Assembly (NCBI RefSeq): GCF_018873765.1
Contig: NC_057925.1
Coordinates: forward strand, 43,183,010 to 43,247,009
Origin: Telopea speciosissima
Taxonomy: Eukaryota > Streptophyta > Magnoliopsida > Proteales > Proteaceae
Direction: 5' to 3'
Length of the DNA stretch: 64,000 nt
Shown here in pieces: positions 1 to 11,064 of this stretch (positions are counted from its first letter, which is position 1; every line of letters begins with the position of its first letter). The notes beneath the pieces were generated by a model that made no database searches, was not told where the DNA came from, and saw only the letters and a list, made by a program, of their open reading frames with translations. Both the position numbers and the translations under genes were made by a program.

Positions 1-575
1 GTAAGCTGCGTAGTAAAAAGCAAGCGATGAATGGTGCTCCATACCGGGTATTTATAGAGTGAGGAGGAGACGAGATGGTTGGCGAGTCCTAGTATGGTAG
101 GAGTCCTTCTTTCGAGAGGTTCTCTCGCGTAGAGCGGAGTGGAGAGTTATTTTTGGGGTCGGGCTCTTATTAAGGTAAGAGTCCATGTAGAGTACGATCC
201 CGTGATGCGTGGGAATCGTGGCTCGATTCCTATCCCACGATTCTCGGGACGTGTTGACATGGCCCGGAGATCCCTGGTGGGGTGCTATGGGAGCTTTAGT
301 GGAGGAGGACTCGGCAAGGGAGGTCGGCAAGGGAGGTCGGCCAGGGAGGTTGGCTCGAGGGATTAATCTCGGCCGCAAGCTCGACCAGGAGTCTATGGTT
401 GACCTGTATGAGCTCGGCCTCGGCCACCGGCTAGTTCGTTCGAGTCTAGTTCTGTCGGGTGACTTATCGGAGACGAGGTCGGCCCGGTCTCCGACTCGGC
501 CCAACTCGATTCTCGGATCGAGGTCGGGTCGGCCATGTGGCAGCCTCGATAGGAGGGGTGTTTTATGCCTCATCA
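1..575 (-). repeat. 3' LTR of the gypsy element (partial)
   Basis: From about base 7 this matches 10243-10793 with small indels and substitutions, and both copies end in the same CCTCATCA. The first ~130 bases of the LTR, as seen at 10109-10242, lie before the window. Three copies of a GGGAGGTCGGC-like motif sit near 320-350. Short plus-strand ORFs here are chance reading frames in the LTR. Confidence 0.92.
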
Positions 576-591
576 GGGCCCCCACTCATCG
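576..591 (-). other. Polypurine tract candidate of the gypsy element
   Basis: Directly inside the 3' LTR, the minus strand reads GAGTGGGGGCCC up to the LTR start. This is where the plus-strand primer must lie. The tract is short and imperfect, so the call rests mainly on position. Confidence 0.55.
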
Positions 592-1415
592 TGGGTCGGC
601 TCGCACCGATGAGTAAAGTTTCTGATCGCTTGTCGGAAGATTCTTGCGGTTGAACCGAGCTTATTTATTGCCGCGGATTTAACATTGCACGACCTGACGG
701 TTGGGTTTCAAGTGCCACGTCGGCAGAGCCATTATGGCGCTGCTCAGAATTCAAAACGCCCTTTGATCTAGGCCGTTGAATCTGCCGAGCTATGGTCGCC
801 GTAGGATCAAAAAACCCAAGGATTATAAATAGGCGACTCCTAACTATTCATTCCTCACTTGCTTTAAGTTATTGACTTCTTGACAAGCTTGGATCCTTCA
901 GCTCGGTAGATCTCGGCGTTTACTTGCTTGCGATTGACTCGGTCGTTGCTTCGTTCGCGCCGGCTCTTCTTCAATCGCAAGTCTTCTCCGCCCGATATGT
1001 CGGTTGGTAGTAGTCCTATGGGCGAGCTGCTCGCCAGCGCAGAGGGCGCGAGTTTGAGCCGAGAGCTCCCGCTCATTCTCCTACCATAGACCTATTGGGC
1101 TCGACCTCGGATGAGCCCGATGTAGTGAGCTTCGTCAGCCGAGGTGGCCGAGCCTCCGTTACTCCGGAGTCCGACCACGCGGCCCAATCCATCACCGCGA
1201 CCGAGCCGAGAACTCCGAGTTGTCCTCATCCAATGAGGAATCGGTGAGGGAGATTCGCCCAAGGTGGGGGTTGGCTCGGTCAACTCGTCGGCACGACGCC
1301 TCGGCCCGAGGAAGGTAGTGTCGGCACTGTCGAGCACGGTCACGGAGGCGACCTCAACTATCCGAGGACGACCTATGCCATCCCCGAGGACATTCACTCC
1401 GAGTTCCTAACCCCG

Positions 1416-3259
1416 GTGAGATGGCCTGCTTCATCGTGCCCGTCCGAGGTGGCTCTATACGAGACCCCCTTCAAGTATGCGTCGGCTCCCGTTCTCGGCC
1501 TGGTGGACCAGATCTTGAACCACTTCCACATGTCTCCTGGCCAGCTGGTGCCGAACTCTTGGCTGGCCGTGTATGGCTTCTATGCCTTGTTCAGCGAGAT
1601 GGGTCGATGTACGAGCGTGGCACTATTTTCTTGGCTCTTCTTCTTGAAGAAATCTCCCGAGAAGGGGTGGTACTACTTCTGCCGTCGATCGGGGAAGAGT
1701 GCGGCTCTGGGCGGCCATAAATTTCTGGTTGGTACGCCGACCTTCAATAAGTATTGGAAGCCTTGTTTTTTCTTCGCTTCCATTCCCAACAGCCCCCTCC
1801 GAACCGAGTGGAAGGAGATGAACCTGAACTACGTCAATAGGGTACTACCCCTGACCGAGAACGAGATGACATCGCTGGACCTGATCCTTCAGCTTCCGCC
1901 CTTCGATGTCCTCCAACTTCGGGACGAGGGGTTTCTTCGAGGTGGCATATGACCCCGGTAGGAGCCCGAGCCGAGCCCGTCTCCGTTGTCCGAGATGACC
2001 CCTTTACTTGATTTTCTTTTTCTTTTCTGACTTATTTTTGACATTCTCGGTTTCTCTTGCAGTGGTCGGTCACATTCCCCCTATGGATACAGCTCGGCGA
2101 TGGGCCGAGACCATCACGGATCGAAAGAAGAAAAATGCAGAGAAGAAACCCCGGGGCGAGTCCTCCAAGGCCCCCAAGGGCAAGGCCGTGATGTCGGGGC
2201 CATCGGATGCTGTGGTCGGCCTTGAGGCCGAGAAGAATATGGGCCAGCCGGGTCTCCGAGGAAGGGGAAAGGCCGAAAAGGTGAGAAGAGCCCGCCGAGA
2301 GACATCAAGCATCGAAGCTCTCGGTTAATCGACGAGTAGTGGTCTTCCGCCCGTGGCTTCGCCCGCCAACATCTCTCGATATGTCCCGGGAGGGCCTCGA
2401 CCAACAACGTTCCCGTGAGGCCGACTTGGCGCCTCTTCCGGGGACTCGGCTTTGGCGTCGGCCGCTCACGCCAAAGAATGGCTGGATGCGGTCGGCTTCC
2501 ATCCGACAAGGAGAAGCTCAAGGCGTTGTCGACCCTGAGCTCCTCTCCACTCTATTTTAGGATTTCAACATGGTAAGTTTCCTTGTCGGCTTTTTTGAAT
2601 AGATATGATCTGTGTAGTCCTGTCTTGATTTTTGTGCTCATGCTTTTTTGTAGGGCTTTGCTAATGCAAGTGGAGACTATGCTCCGCTTTGAGTGGCTCT
2701 ACCGAGAACTATTCCTTGGACGTCCCAAAGGCAAGAAGGCTTATCAGGATGCCGCTCGGAGGTGTCGGGAGACTCAAGAGAAGCTCACTCGCACGAGGCC
2801 GAGTGGAGAGCTCTCGGGCCGAGGTGGTCGAGCAGAGAGAGAGAAGGTCCGAGGCTCTGCAGCTCGGCTTGCCGAGGTGAAGGAGAGGCCAAGGAAGATC
2901 TCGGCCATGGCTCGGAGCGAGGCGTCGGCGACTATCTCCAATCGGAGGAGTACGCCGATGTCCGCCATGAGATCGGAAGCCTCCTATGCGGAAGGTTTTG
3001 AGGCGGCCGAGCCGAGCTTTGGCCGAGATCAAGGCGGCGACTCGATCTCAATCTCTCCCGCTTTGATGATGATGCGACTACCTTTGCGGGAGGTGGGAGA
3101 TGAGGAGGGAGCCGAGGTCACCGTGCTCGCCCCTTGAGGCACCTACTCCGGTCGACGTCTTCCCTCCGGGAGCCGGACCACAAGACCCCCGCCGAGCCTA
3201 TTGCTTGTGGACACTTCGAGGTCGCCTCCAAGTCTCCCGCCGAGGAGACCGAGATGTAA
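1416..3259 (+). pseudogene. Antisense extra ORF (aORF) of the Tat-type gypsy element, spliced, degenerate
   Basis: This reads opposite to gag-pol, between integrase and the 3' LTR. Exon 1 (1416 or earlier, perhaps an ATG at 997, to 1957) encodes a stretch with PNSWLAVYGF and KKSPEKGWYYF motifs, typical of the 'putative gypsy type transposon' family (Pfam Transposase_28, from knowledge). A GT-AG intron with a pyrimidine-rich end follows (1958-2062) and leads in frame into exon 2, a Lys/Arg-rich low-complexity region. A second GT-AG intron (2573-2653) joins to an exon starting GFANASGDYAP. The last exon ends in ETEM and a stop at 3257-3259, after a Glu/Arg-rich, probably coiled-coil stretch. 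Stops and frame changes in exons 2 and 3 show decay. The function of this family is unknown. Confidence 0.7.
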
Positions 3260-3695
3260 AAATTTTTTTATTATTATTTTTTTTTTTTTGGGGCCGAACG
3301 CCCGTTTTGTAACCGTGCCGATCAGTCGGCTTATAATGAATAAAACAACTTATTTTTTCGAATTTGTCTAAGTATTTCAACTCGGCACCCTTAGCCTTCT
3401 TTTCCTTGTGTATTCTGTTTTATTTGTGGCCAAACCTGCCTAGTCGTTTCGCTAGCCGAGCTTAGGAACTCGTCTCTTTTTTACCCATGCCTCATGTGGT
3501 CGGCGGTTTCGGCCATGCCATGTCCGAGGTCAATGTGATCCTCACCTTGGTTGGTTAGTTCGGCGTTCTCTTCGGTCCGATTGGAGAGACTATCATATAA
3601 GCGGACGCGTGGCCGAGTATCCTTCCTGGCCGAGCCTAATGCCTTAGCTTAGTTTTGTATTTTGTTAGGCTCGGCCAAATAGGGATGTCTGCTCT

Positions 3696-4003
3696 TGAGA
3701 GGTCGGCCAGGTCTATGAGGACCGGTCTTACGACTTGTCTGCTGACCTACGAGGGTCAATCTTTGAGGTCGGCCATGCCTATGAGGACCAGTCTTACGAC
3801 TTGGCTGCCGACCTACTAGGGTCAGTCTTTGAGGTTGGCCAGGTCTATGAGGACCGGTCTTACGACTTGGCTGTCGACCTACGAGGGTCAGTCTTTGAGG
3901 TCAGCTAGGTTTATGAGGACCGATCTTACGACTTGGCTGCCGACCATGAGGGTCGGGTCTTTGAGGTCGGCCAGGTCTATGAGGACCGGTCTTACGACTT
4001 TGA
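3696..4003. repeat. Tandem repeat, ~65-bp unit, about 4.7 copies
   Basis: Successive units start with a GAGGTCGGCCAGGTCTATGA-like phrase near 3703, 3768, 3832, 3897 and 3965, followed by GGACCGGTCTTACGACTTGG and GACCTACGAGGGTC. Units differ by a few substitutions, and the fourth has a small deletion. The block lies between integrase and the antisense ORF, the hypervariable region in which Tat/Ogre-type elements are known to carry satellite-like arrays. Confidence 0.88.
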
Positions 4004-4254
4004 CTTGGGAGCTTGCAAATACGTTAAGTGGTGGAGAAAGACTTTATTGAATCAAATGTCGGGGCTGAAGCCGAATACACGCATGCTCAATTATTGAAAA
4101 ACTTCTTCAAATTTTTTGAGTTCCAAGGTCTCGGTACCTTCTTGCCCCTGAGTCTCGGCAAGCGATACGTGCTGGGCGAATTTGCTTGGAAACTATGTAC
4201 GGGCCTTCCCAATTTGGTGCTAATTTTCCTTGTTGCCTCGGCTGGGATGCACTG

Positions 4255-5483
4255 AAGTTTTTCGAGAACAAGGTCCCTTGACGGAAGTGTCGTTCTTTGA
4301 CTCTTGAGTCATAGTACTTTGTCGCCTTCTGTTGGTACGCCGCGTTTCGGAATAGGGCCTTTTCTCGGACTTCATCGAGGAAGTCAAGGTTGGCTATCAG
4401 CCCATCTTCATAGGTCTTCTCTCATCGAAGTTGAGCACTCGTGCACGATGAAGCCATAACTTCAATCGGGCCGGGCTTCTGTCCCATAAGCGAGGCAAAA
4501 AGGACTCTCCCGGGTTGGAGTTCTTACGATCGTCCGATATGCCCATAGGATGCTTGGGAGTTCTTCCACCCATTTCCCCTTGGCCTCATCTAATCTTCTC
4601 TTAATGCCGGTGAGTAATGTTCGGTTGGACACTTCTACTTGTCCATTTGCTTGTGGATGAGCTACCGAGATGGGTCGGAAGTCAATGTAGAAGTGCTCGC
4701 AGAACTCTCGGAAGGCCGGGTTGTTGAATTACGTGCCATTATCAGTGATGAGAACTTTCGGTAGCCCGAACCGGTAGATGACCTTATCTCAAAAAAATTT
4801 CTCCATGTTCTTCTCAGTGATGGTGGCAAGGGGCTAGGCCTCGACCCACTTGGTGAAGTAATCGATTGCTACTACTACGTACTTTCTGTTTCCCGATGCC
4901 GAGGTGAAATCTCCGAGAATGTCCATTCCTCACATAGTGAATGGGATTGGGCTCCGCATTGAGGTTAACTTTGTTGCTGGTCGGCTTGGGATTGGTGCGA
5001 ACAGTTGGCACTTCTCACACGTATTCACGTATCTCATGGCCTCTTCTTGCATTCTTGGCCAATAGAATCCTTGCCGAAGTATCTTATATGCAAGAGCTCG
5101 GCCACCCATGTGGCTCCCGCATATTCCCTCATGCACCTCGGCCAATGCATACTTGGCCCCTTTTGGTCCTAGCATCAGAGAAGGGGGGCTGAGATTGCTC
5201 TTTTCTAGAGCACTCCGTCGATCATCGAGTACTTGGAAGCTCAGATCTTGACCTTCCTTGCTTCGTCTCGGTTCCCCGGGAGCAGGTTATTCTCCAAGTA
5301 GTTGACAATGGGGTCCAACCAGGTCGGCCCCTCCTCTTCAATGTGCTTTACGCTTTCTTCTTGTAAGGAGGGTTTCTCCAATATTTCTATGTATACTGAC
5401 CGGCTCAGATATTGGAGGTCGACCTCGGCCAACCTAGACAAGGAGTCAACCACGGCATTCTCTTTTCTCGATATTCGAGTCAT
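4255..5483 (-). pseudogene. Gypsy integrase (broken)
   Basis: The minus strand at 4930-5175 encodes the HHCC zinc-binding module: HEGICGSH, then a YWP motif, then CEKC. The DDE core follows downstream (4900-4255) in pieces, with motifs such as DYFTKW, TDNG and HPQANGQ recognisable across frames. The end of RNase H and a linker sit at 5241-5483. Several in-frame stops interrupt the core, so no functional integrase is made. It would insert element cDNA with short target-site duplications. Confidence 0.82.
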
Positions 5484-5519
5484 CTTAAAGTGCTCGAGCT
5501 CAGAAATTAGATCTCGGGC

Positions 5520-7133
5520 TCAGTCCAGGTACGCTATCATCCTTTCGTCTTTTGCCTCATAGTCTCTTTTGACCTGGTTGACCACAAGTTGGGAGTCTCC
5601 TCGCACTTTCAACCGCTTTATGCCTATAGCTTTGCTGACTCGAAGTCCAGCTAGAAGGGCTTCATACTTAGCCTCGTTGTTCGAGGCGGGAAACTTGAAC
5701 CTTAGGGCATATTGGATCAGAAACCCTTCGGGGCTTACAAGTATTAGGCCGGCCCCGCTTCCTCCGAAATTGCTTGATCCGTCGACATTCATGGTCCAAA
5801 TCGGGTCGGCTATAGCCCCGACCTCTTCGACTGTCTTTTCTTCTTCGACCTCATGTTTGGGCCCCGTGCATTCGGCGATGAAGTCGGCAAGGGCTTGTCC
5901 TTTTATCGCTGTCCTCGGTCGATAGCTTATGTTGTATTCACTTAGTTCAACTGCCCAGGTAATCAGCCGTCCCAAAACGTCGGGTTTGTGCAATATCTTC
6001 TTGAGTGGCTGGTCGGTCAGTACAGCGATCGGATGAACTTGGAAGTACGGCCTTAGTTTCCTTGCAGCAGTGACCAGAGCGAATGCTACTTTCTTGAACC
6101 CAGAGTATCTTGTCTCGGCATCGACAAGAACGTGGCTGATATAGTATATCGGCCTTTGGGTTCGACTCTCTTTCCTGATCAACACCGCACTGACCACTAC
6201 GAGAGTAGTGGCTAAGTAGACTTGAAGCTCCGCTTTTGGTTCGGGTCGGCTGAGAAGAGGCGGGTTCTCCAAATATTTCTTCAGCTCTTCAAAAGCTTCC
6301 TGACATTCGCCCGACCAAATGAAGTCCTTTGGGTTTCGGATATTCTTTAGGGCTTTAAAGAATGGTAGGCATTTGTCACCCGATCTCGACATGAATCGTG
6401 CCAGCGCCGCCACACGTCCATTTAGCCTTTGTACTTCTCGGATCATCCTTGGGGGGCTCATATCTTGGATGGCTCTGATTTTTGCCGGATTGGCTTTGAT
6501 GCCTCTGACAGAGACCATGAAGCGGAGGAACTTTCCCGAGGTCACGCTGAATGCACACTTGGCCGGATTCAGCTTCATCTGGTTCTTCCTCAATACGCTA
6601 AAGGCTTCTTCCAGGTCGGCTAAGTGGTGTTCGACCTTCAAACTTTTCACCAACATGTCGTCCACGTAGACTTCCATGTTCCTTCCGATCTGCCCCCGGA
6701 ATATATAGTTCACGAGGCGCTGGTATGTCGCTCCGGCGTTCCTCAATCCGAACGGCATGACCTTATAACAGAAATTTTCTTGGTCAGTTCAGAATGCCGT
6801 GTACGACTCGTCCTCCTCATGCATCATGATTTGGTTGTAGCCGGAGTACGCGTCCATGAAACTCAGCATCTCGTGACCTGCCGTGGCGTCGATCAAGAGG
6901 TCGATCCGAGGTAGTGGATACTCATCTTTTGGGCAAGCCTTGTTGAGATCGGTGTAGTTGACACACATTCTCCACTTTCCGTTTGATTTAGGGACCATGA
7001 CGACGTTAGCCAACCAGGTCGGGAATTTTTCTTCTCGGATGAATCCTGATCGGCGAAGCTTCTCCACCTCTGCATTGATTACGGTTTGTCGATCAAGCGT
7101 GTAGTTCCTTCTCTTCTGCCGGATTGGTTTCAC
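5520..7133 (-). pseudogene. Gypsy reverse transcriptase-RNase H (one nonsense codon between two open halves)
   Basis: Two stretches in the same frame, 6789-7133 and 5520-6758, are separated by a TGA at 6789-6791 where relatives have Trp. RT motifs run in order: the finger region with WLANVVMVPKSNGKWRMCVNY, the DAYSGYNQI block, MPFGLRNAGATYQ, and the catalytic YVDD at about 6660-6668. RNase H follows with MNVDGSSN and NNEAKYEAL motifs. Apart from the stop this is the best-preserved part of the element. It would copy element RNA into cDNA. Confidence 0.9.
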
Positions 7134-7507
7134 CCGGATCTACATGGAGTCGATGCTCACTATATGCCTGGGTATGCCCGTCATGTCACGCCGACCAGGC
7201 GAAGACATCGGCGTTCGCTTTTAAGAAAACTCGAGCCGATTCCTTTGATCTTCATTTAGTAGTGATCCGAGCTGGACCACCTTGGCCGGGTCATCTTCGC
7301 TGAGATGAAGTGGGGTCAGGTCTTCCACGGGTCATCCTCTTCTCTCGATAAGCTCATCCCACTGATTCTCGGGGAGATGCTCGACACACATGGCCATTCC
7401 TCGAACATTACCCTTGTTTTGCTTGACGAAAGTAGCGTAGCACTCCGTGCCTTCTTCTCAGTTGCCTCGGACCTCGCCGACACCATTCTCGATGGGGAAC
7501 TTCATCT

Positions 7508-7933
7508 TCAAGTGTATCGGGAGATGATGGCTTGGAGGGCGGTCAATGAAGGACGGCCGAGTATGGCGTTGAAAGCCACTACCGACCGTACCACCATGAA
7601 TTTGACTTGGATCGTCACTTGGCATGGAGCTTGCCCAATTGTGACCGAGGTCGATCGAGCCTTTAATGGTCGCGCCGCTCTCGAAAACCAGTGAAGCGAG
7701 GTGCCTTCTGGCTTGAGTGCTTCATCGTCGAAGCCAAATTGTCGGTACGCTTCTAGTGACATAAGGTCCACGGATGCGCCGGTATCGACCAATACACGGT
7801 GGATGGGTCTATTCGTAATTTCTACCTGCACCACTAAAGCATCATCATGAGGTAAACTTATACCTTCGAGGTCGGCTTCCATGAAGGAGATCGTCACCAC
7901 CGGCTTGAGTTTCTTGGCGGGCATCTCGGCCAC
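7508..7933 (-). pseudogene. Gypsy aspartic protease domain
   Basis: A 141-codon open stretch contains VDTGASVDLMS, the retropepsin active-site triad in its usual hydrophobic setting, and ends in an AILGRPSL-type flap/core motif. It lies between gag and RT as expected. The reading frame is not continuous with gag or RT. The protease would cleave the Gag-Pol polyprotein. Confidence 0.85.
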
Positions 7934-8066
7934 TCCGACAAAGCGCGCGTTTGCCTTAGCCTTTCGAGTAGTCTCTTGCCCAGGCCCTCCGAGGATAGTG
8001 TATATGGGGGCTCCCTTGTCATTGCTCGGCCCGGATCCGTCCTCCTTCTTCTCAGCTCGGACCTTG

Positions 8067-10032
8067 TCATCGTTTCAGCTCAACTCGCCTATTTTTGGCC
8101 CTAGGCTCGGCTCTTCTTTGATCTCGGTCATCAGTCGCCGACCTCCACGATCTTCTCGGCCTCCTTTGACATATCGCTTCAAGTGGCCTGCTTTTATCAG
8201 CTCTTCGATTTCTCTTTTCAGGTGATAACAATCCTCGGTGTCGTGATCGGTGTCCTTGTGGAACTGGCAATATTTGTTGGGATTCCGAGATGACCCCTCT
8301 TGCATCGGTCGGGGTCGACGGATGTACCCCCCATCTTGTATTTGCATCAAGATCTCCTTGCGAGAGGCATTCAATGGCGTGTAGTCGGGGGCCCGAGCTC
8401 GATCCGTCCCGTCCCGGCGATCCATCCTTGGCCTTTTGTCTTCCCTTCGGTCGTCGTTGTTGGCCTTTTCTTGTCAGTACGGCCTTCGGTTCTTCTCCGG
8501 GCTTGGAGGACCTCGGCCATATTTGCGAACTCGTTGCACCTCTCCAAGAGCTCGGCCAGGTTTCTTGTCGGCTTTCGGGCCAAGTCCTTGATAAGGTCCA
8601 TGTCGGCCAATCCGTTGCTCATAGTCGAGCGCGCGTGGCCTCAACTCAATCCTTGATGTCTAAGGATTCCTTGTTGAAGCGGGAGAGGAATGCTCGGATC
8701 GACTCGTCGGGCCTCTGCTTCACGCTGAGGAGGTTGACCGTTGTCTTCTTATGTTTCATACTACTCGAAAGCATGTGACAAAGGCTTGGCGGAGTTCAGC
8801 GAAGCTTTTTATGGAGTTCGATGGCAACCAAGAGAACCATGAGGTCGTCGCGCCCTTGAGGGATGCGGGGAAGGCTCGGCAAGAAACGATTTCGGTTCCC
8901 CGCACATGGTCATCATCGCATTAAAGTAGTTGATGTGATCTGTCGGGTCAGTCGTCCCATCATATCGGTCGAACGGGGGAGGTTTGAACCCATTCTGTAG
9001 CGGTGCGGTCATGATCTCGGGAGGATAAGGGTGACGCCCGACCAAAGAGTAGGCATCCGGGGTCGCTTGTTTCTTCAACCCCTCCACTTTCTCTGCCAAG
9101 TCTCGTAGCCGCTTTTCCAGCTCAATTTCGGGTGCTCGGCCAACCGGCTCCTCAGCCCGGGGTCGATAGGGTCGATCGTCCCGTTGTAGTCGGCCATTCT
9201 GGTCAGCTCGGTCCTCACCATCCTTCCTTGTTCTTCTTTCTTCCCTGGAAGTTGGACCCCGGGGACTCCCCTGTTGTTCTTCTCGGGGAGGTGAGCTCTG
9301 ACACCCGGGAGTACGACGAGATCCTTCTCCTTGTCTCGGCGCGCGCCTTTCCACCGGGTCTTTCCTTTGTTCTCGGACTCTTCTCGGCTGTTCGTCCTCT
9401 CTCCGATCCGTCCGAAAATACCGACCTCCTCGCTACCGAGCCGATCGGTTCGATTTCTCGCCTGCGTCGCGGGCTTTGGCGATGCTCTTGTTCATCCCGC
9501 CGAGCGCCCGCTTAGGGCGCGGAGGTGGAGTCTTCGACAAGACGGGTGCTAGGACGCGGCTCGACTCGGTTCGGCTCTACGCCGGCCACCATTTTGCCGC
9601 AAGTTTCTCTCTGCGTGCACGGAGCGGGGGTGCGGCGATGGCGGCCCATTAGCCCGCCTGCAACTGTTCATGAAGGTGCGCAGCATCTCATTGGTGTGGA
9701 GCATCTGCACTGCAAATCCATGACTGTCGATTATTTGCCGGGGCCGGGGTCCAAACTCTCCGGCAAGGGTGGCGGTGCTGGTAGGCCAATCCGTCCAAGC
9801 TTGGCTCGGCCTGCCCGCGCTAGCCGCGGCCGTGGTTAGCGCACCTCCCGTTTCCACTCTCGGTGGGGAATGGTGCCCTTGATGGCTGGCACACGCACTT
9901 TGCTCTAGGGGGTCTTCTATTTATCCCCTGCCGAGAGGCTTCGGGAGGCGGTGATCTCCTCGTCTGCACAACGGGCTGCGGCTCTTCTATGCGGGAAGTC
10001 GAGCCATGTTGCCCCGACCTCGTGTGCACCAT
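8067..10032 (-). pseudogene. Gypsy gag (fragmented)
   Basis: The likely start is MVHTRSGQ at 10030-10032, about 60 bases inside the PBS. A Pro/Arg-rich N-terminal region follows. The capsid core (8809-9354) has FKPPPFDRYDGTTDPTDH and a YFNAMM motif. A separate frame (8371-8622) continues with ELLERCNEFANMAEV. A zinc-finger-like motif, YCQFHKDTDHDTEDCYHLK, sits in 8075-8425. The frame shifts at least three times. Gag would form the virus-like particle. Confidence 0.82.
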
Positions 10033-10082
10033 TGTTATTGCTCTTGGAATTGGTAGAAACGACGATGCTTGCCGATATCGCT

Positions 10083-10100
10083 CCCACAGACGGCGCCAAA
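10083..10100 (-). other. Primer binding site of the gypsy element
   Basis: The minus strand reads TTTGGCGCCGTCTGTGGG a few bases inside the 5' LTR. The TGGCGCCG core is the form seen in many plant gypsy elements and resembles a tRNA-Asp-type primer site. The tRNA assignment is from memory of such sites, not from a search. Confidence 0.65.
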
Positions 10101-10108
10101 TCATTGCG

Positions 10109-10793
10109 TGTGAAACCCTTCGGTGTTTGGTTCGCCGTGGATGAACTGCAAAAATCAAGCAATGAGCGCAAGAGGGCCAGTGTGGCTCCGGCCTAGGACT
10201 CTCCGATGCTCAAGTCGGGTCTCCAACGCGACAACAGAATCGCGTAGTAAAAAGCAAGCGATGAATGGTGCTCCATACGGGTATTTATAGAGTGAGGAGG
10301 AGCGAGATGGTTGGCGAGTCCTAGTATGGTAGGAGTCCTTCTTTCGAAGGTTCTCTGCGTAGAGCGGAGTGGAGAGTTATTTTCGTGGTCGGGCTCTTAT
10401 TAAGGTAAGAGTCCATGTAGAGTGCGATCCGTGATGCGCAGAATCGTGGCTCGATTCCTATCCCACGATTCTCGGGACGTGTTGACATGGCCGGAGATCC
10501 CTGGTGGGGTGCTATGGGAGCTTTAGTGGAGGAGGACTCGGCCTCGGAGGTCGGCAGAGGAGGTCGGCAAGGGAGGTCGGCCGAGGGGTTAATCTCGGCC
10601 GCAAGCTCGATCAGGAGTCTATGGTTGACTCTGTATGAGCTCGGCCATCGCTAGTTCTGCTCGAGTCCGGTTCTATCGGGTGACTTATCGGCGACGACGC
10701 CGCCCGGCTCCGACTCGGCCCAACTCGTTCCTGACCGAGGTCGGGTCGGCCATGTGGCAGCCTCTGATAGGAGGGGTGTTTTATGCCTCATCA
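10109..10793 (-). repeat. 5' LTR of the gypsy element (~685 bp)
   Basis: On the plus strand it begins TGTGAAACCC next to the PBS and ends CCTCATCA at 10793, giving TG...CA termini. It matches the partial left LTR. The right flank starts ATCATGTATCAG, also found at 24726, which shows that the element inserted into an existing repeat copy. Confidence 0.9.
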
Positions 10794-10799
10794 ATCATG

Positions 10800-10990
10800 T
10801 ATCAGACCTACTCCCAAATCAACTCGAATATGATCATTCCTTACTTTAACTTTCCTATTTTTTTTCCACTTATTCATCTCAACTTCTTCGTCTCTACTAC
10901 ACTGAGTTTATCTATATGATGTTTCTCTACTGGCCAACATTCCGCACCGGTCGAATTATTGTCCTATAAAATATTTTCCTTTAGACATGA
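10800..10990 (-). mobile_element. LINE (RTE-like) 3' fragment in copy D-A
   Basis: The minus-strand translation, through several stops, resembles the YGAECWAVKK-HIEKL and KTKDK...IRADLG region that is better preserved at 41683-41937. The second copy is at 24735-24930. It is a short, non-functional relic. Confidence 0.55.
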
Positions 10991-11064
10991 GCAATATACA
11001 AGAAATTTAAACTTTAAAAAGTCGAGGAAAGAGAAAAAATATCATCTGCAATAGTAAGCGTCAC

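Larger units (their letters stand above)
1..10793 (-). mobile_element. Ty3/gypsy LTR retrotransposon, Tat-like, degenerate, 3' LTR cut by window start
   Basis: Direct repeats at 1-575 and 10109-10793 flank gag, protease, reverse transcriptase, RNase H and integrase remnants in that order on the minus strand, which is the Ty3/gypsy order. The 5' LTR is therefore on the right and the 3' LTR on the left, where the window begins inside it. A spliced antisense ORF and tandem repeats lie between integrase and the 3' LTR; this is established for plant Tat/Retand/Grande-type elements, so I assign that lineage. Every domain carries stops or frameshifts, so the copy cannot be autonomous. DNA right of the element (10794 on) continues as the duplicated segment. 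The left target-site duplication is outside the window. Confidence 0.93.

Noticed and set aside
139..653. Several overlapping plus-strand ORFs and one minus-strand ORF at the left edge
   Set aside because: They lie in the GC-rich gypsy LTR and its flank and have no family similarity; they are chance frames.
3696..4003. CRISPR-like direct repeat array
   Set aside because: Units are contiguous with no unique spacers, lie in a plant retrotransposon and diverge from each other; this is a tandem repeat.
5569..7694. Plus-strand ORFs opposite gypsy pol
   Set aside because: They are shadows of the RT-RNase H and protease frames on the minus strand; unlike 1416-3259 they have no own domain or introns.
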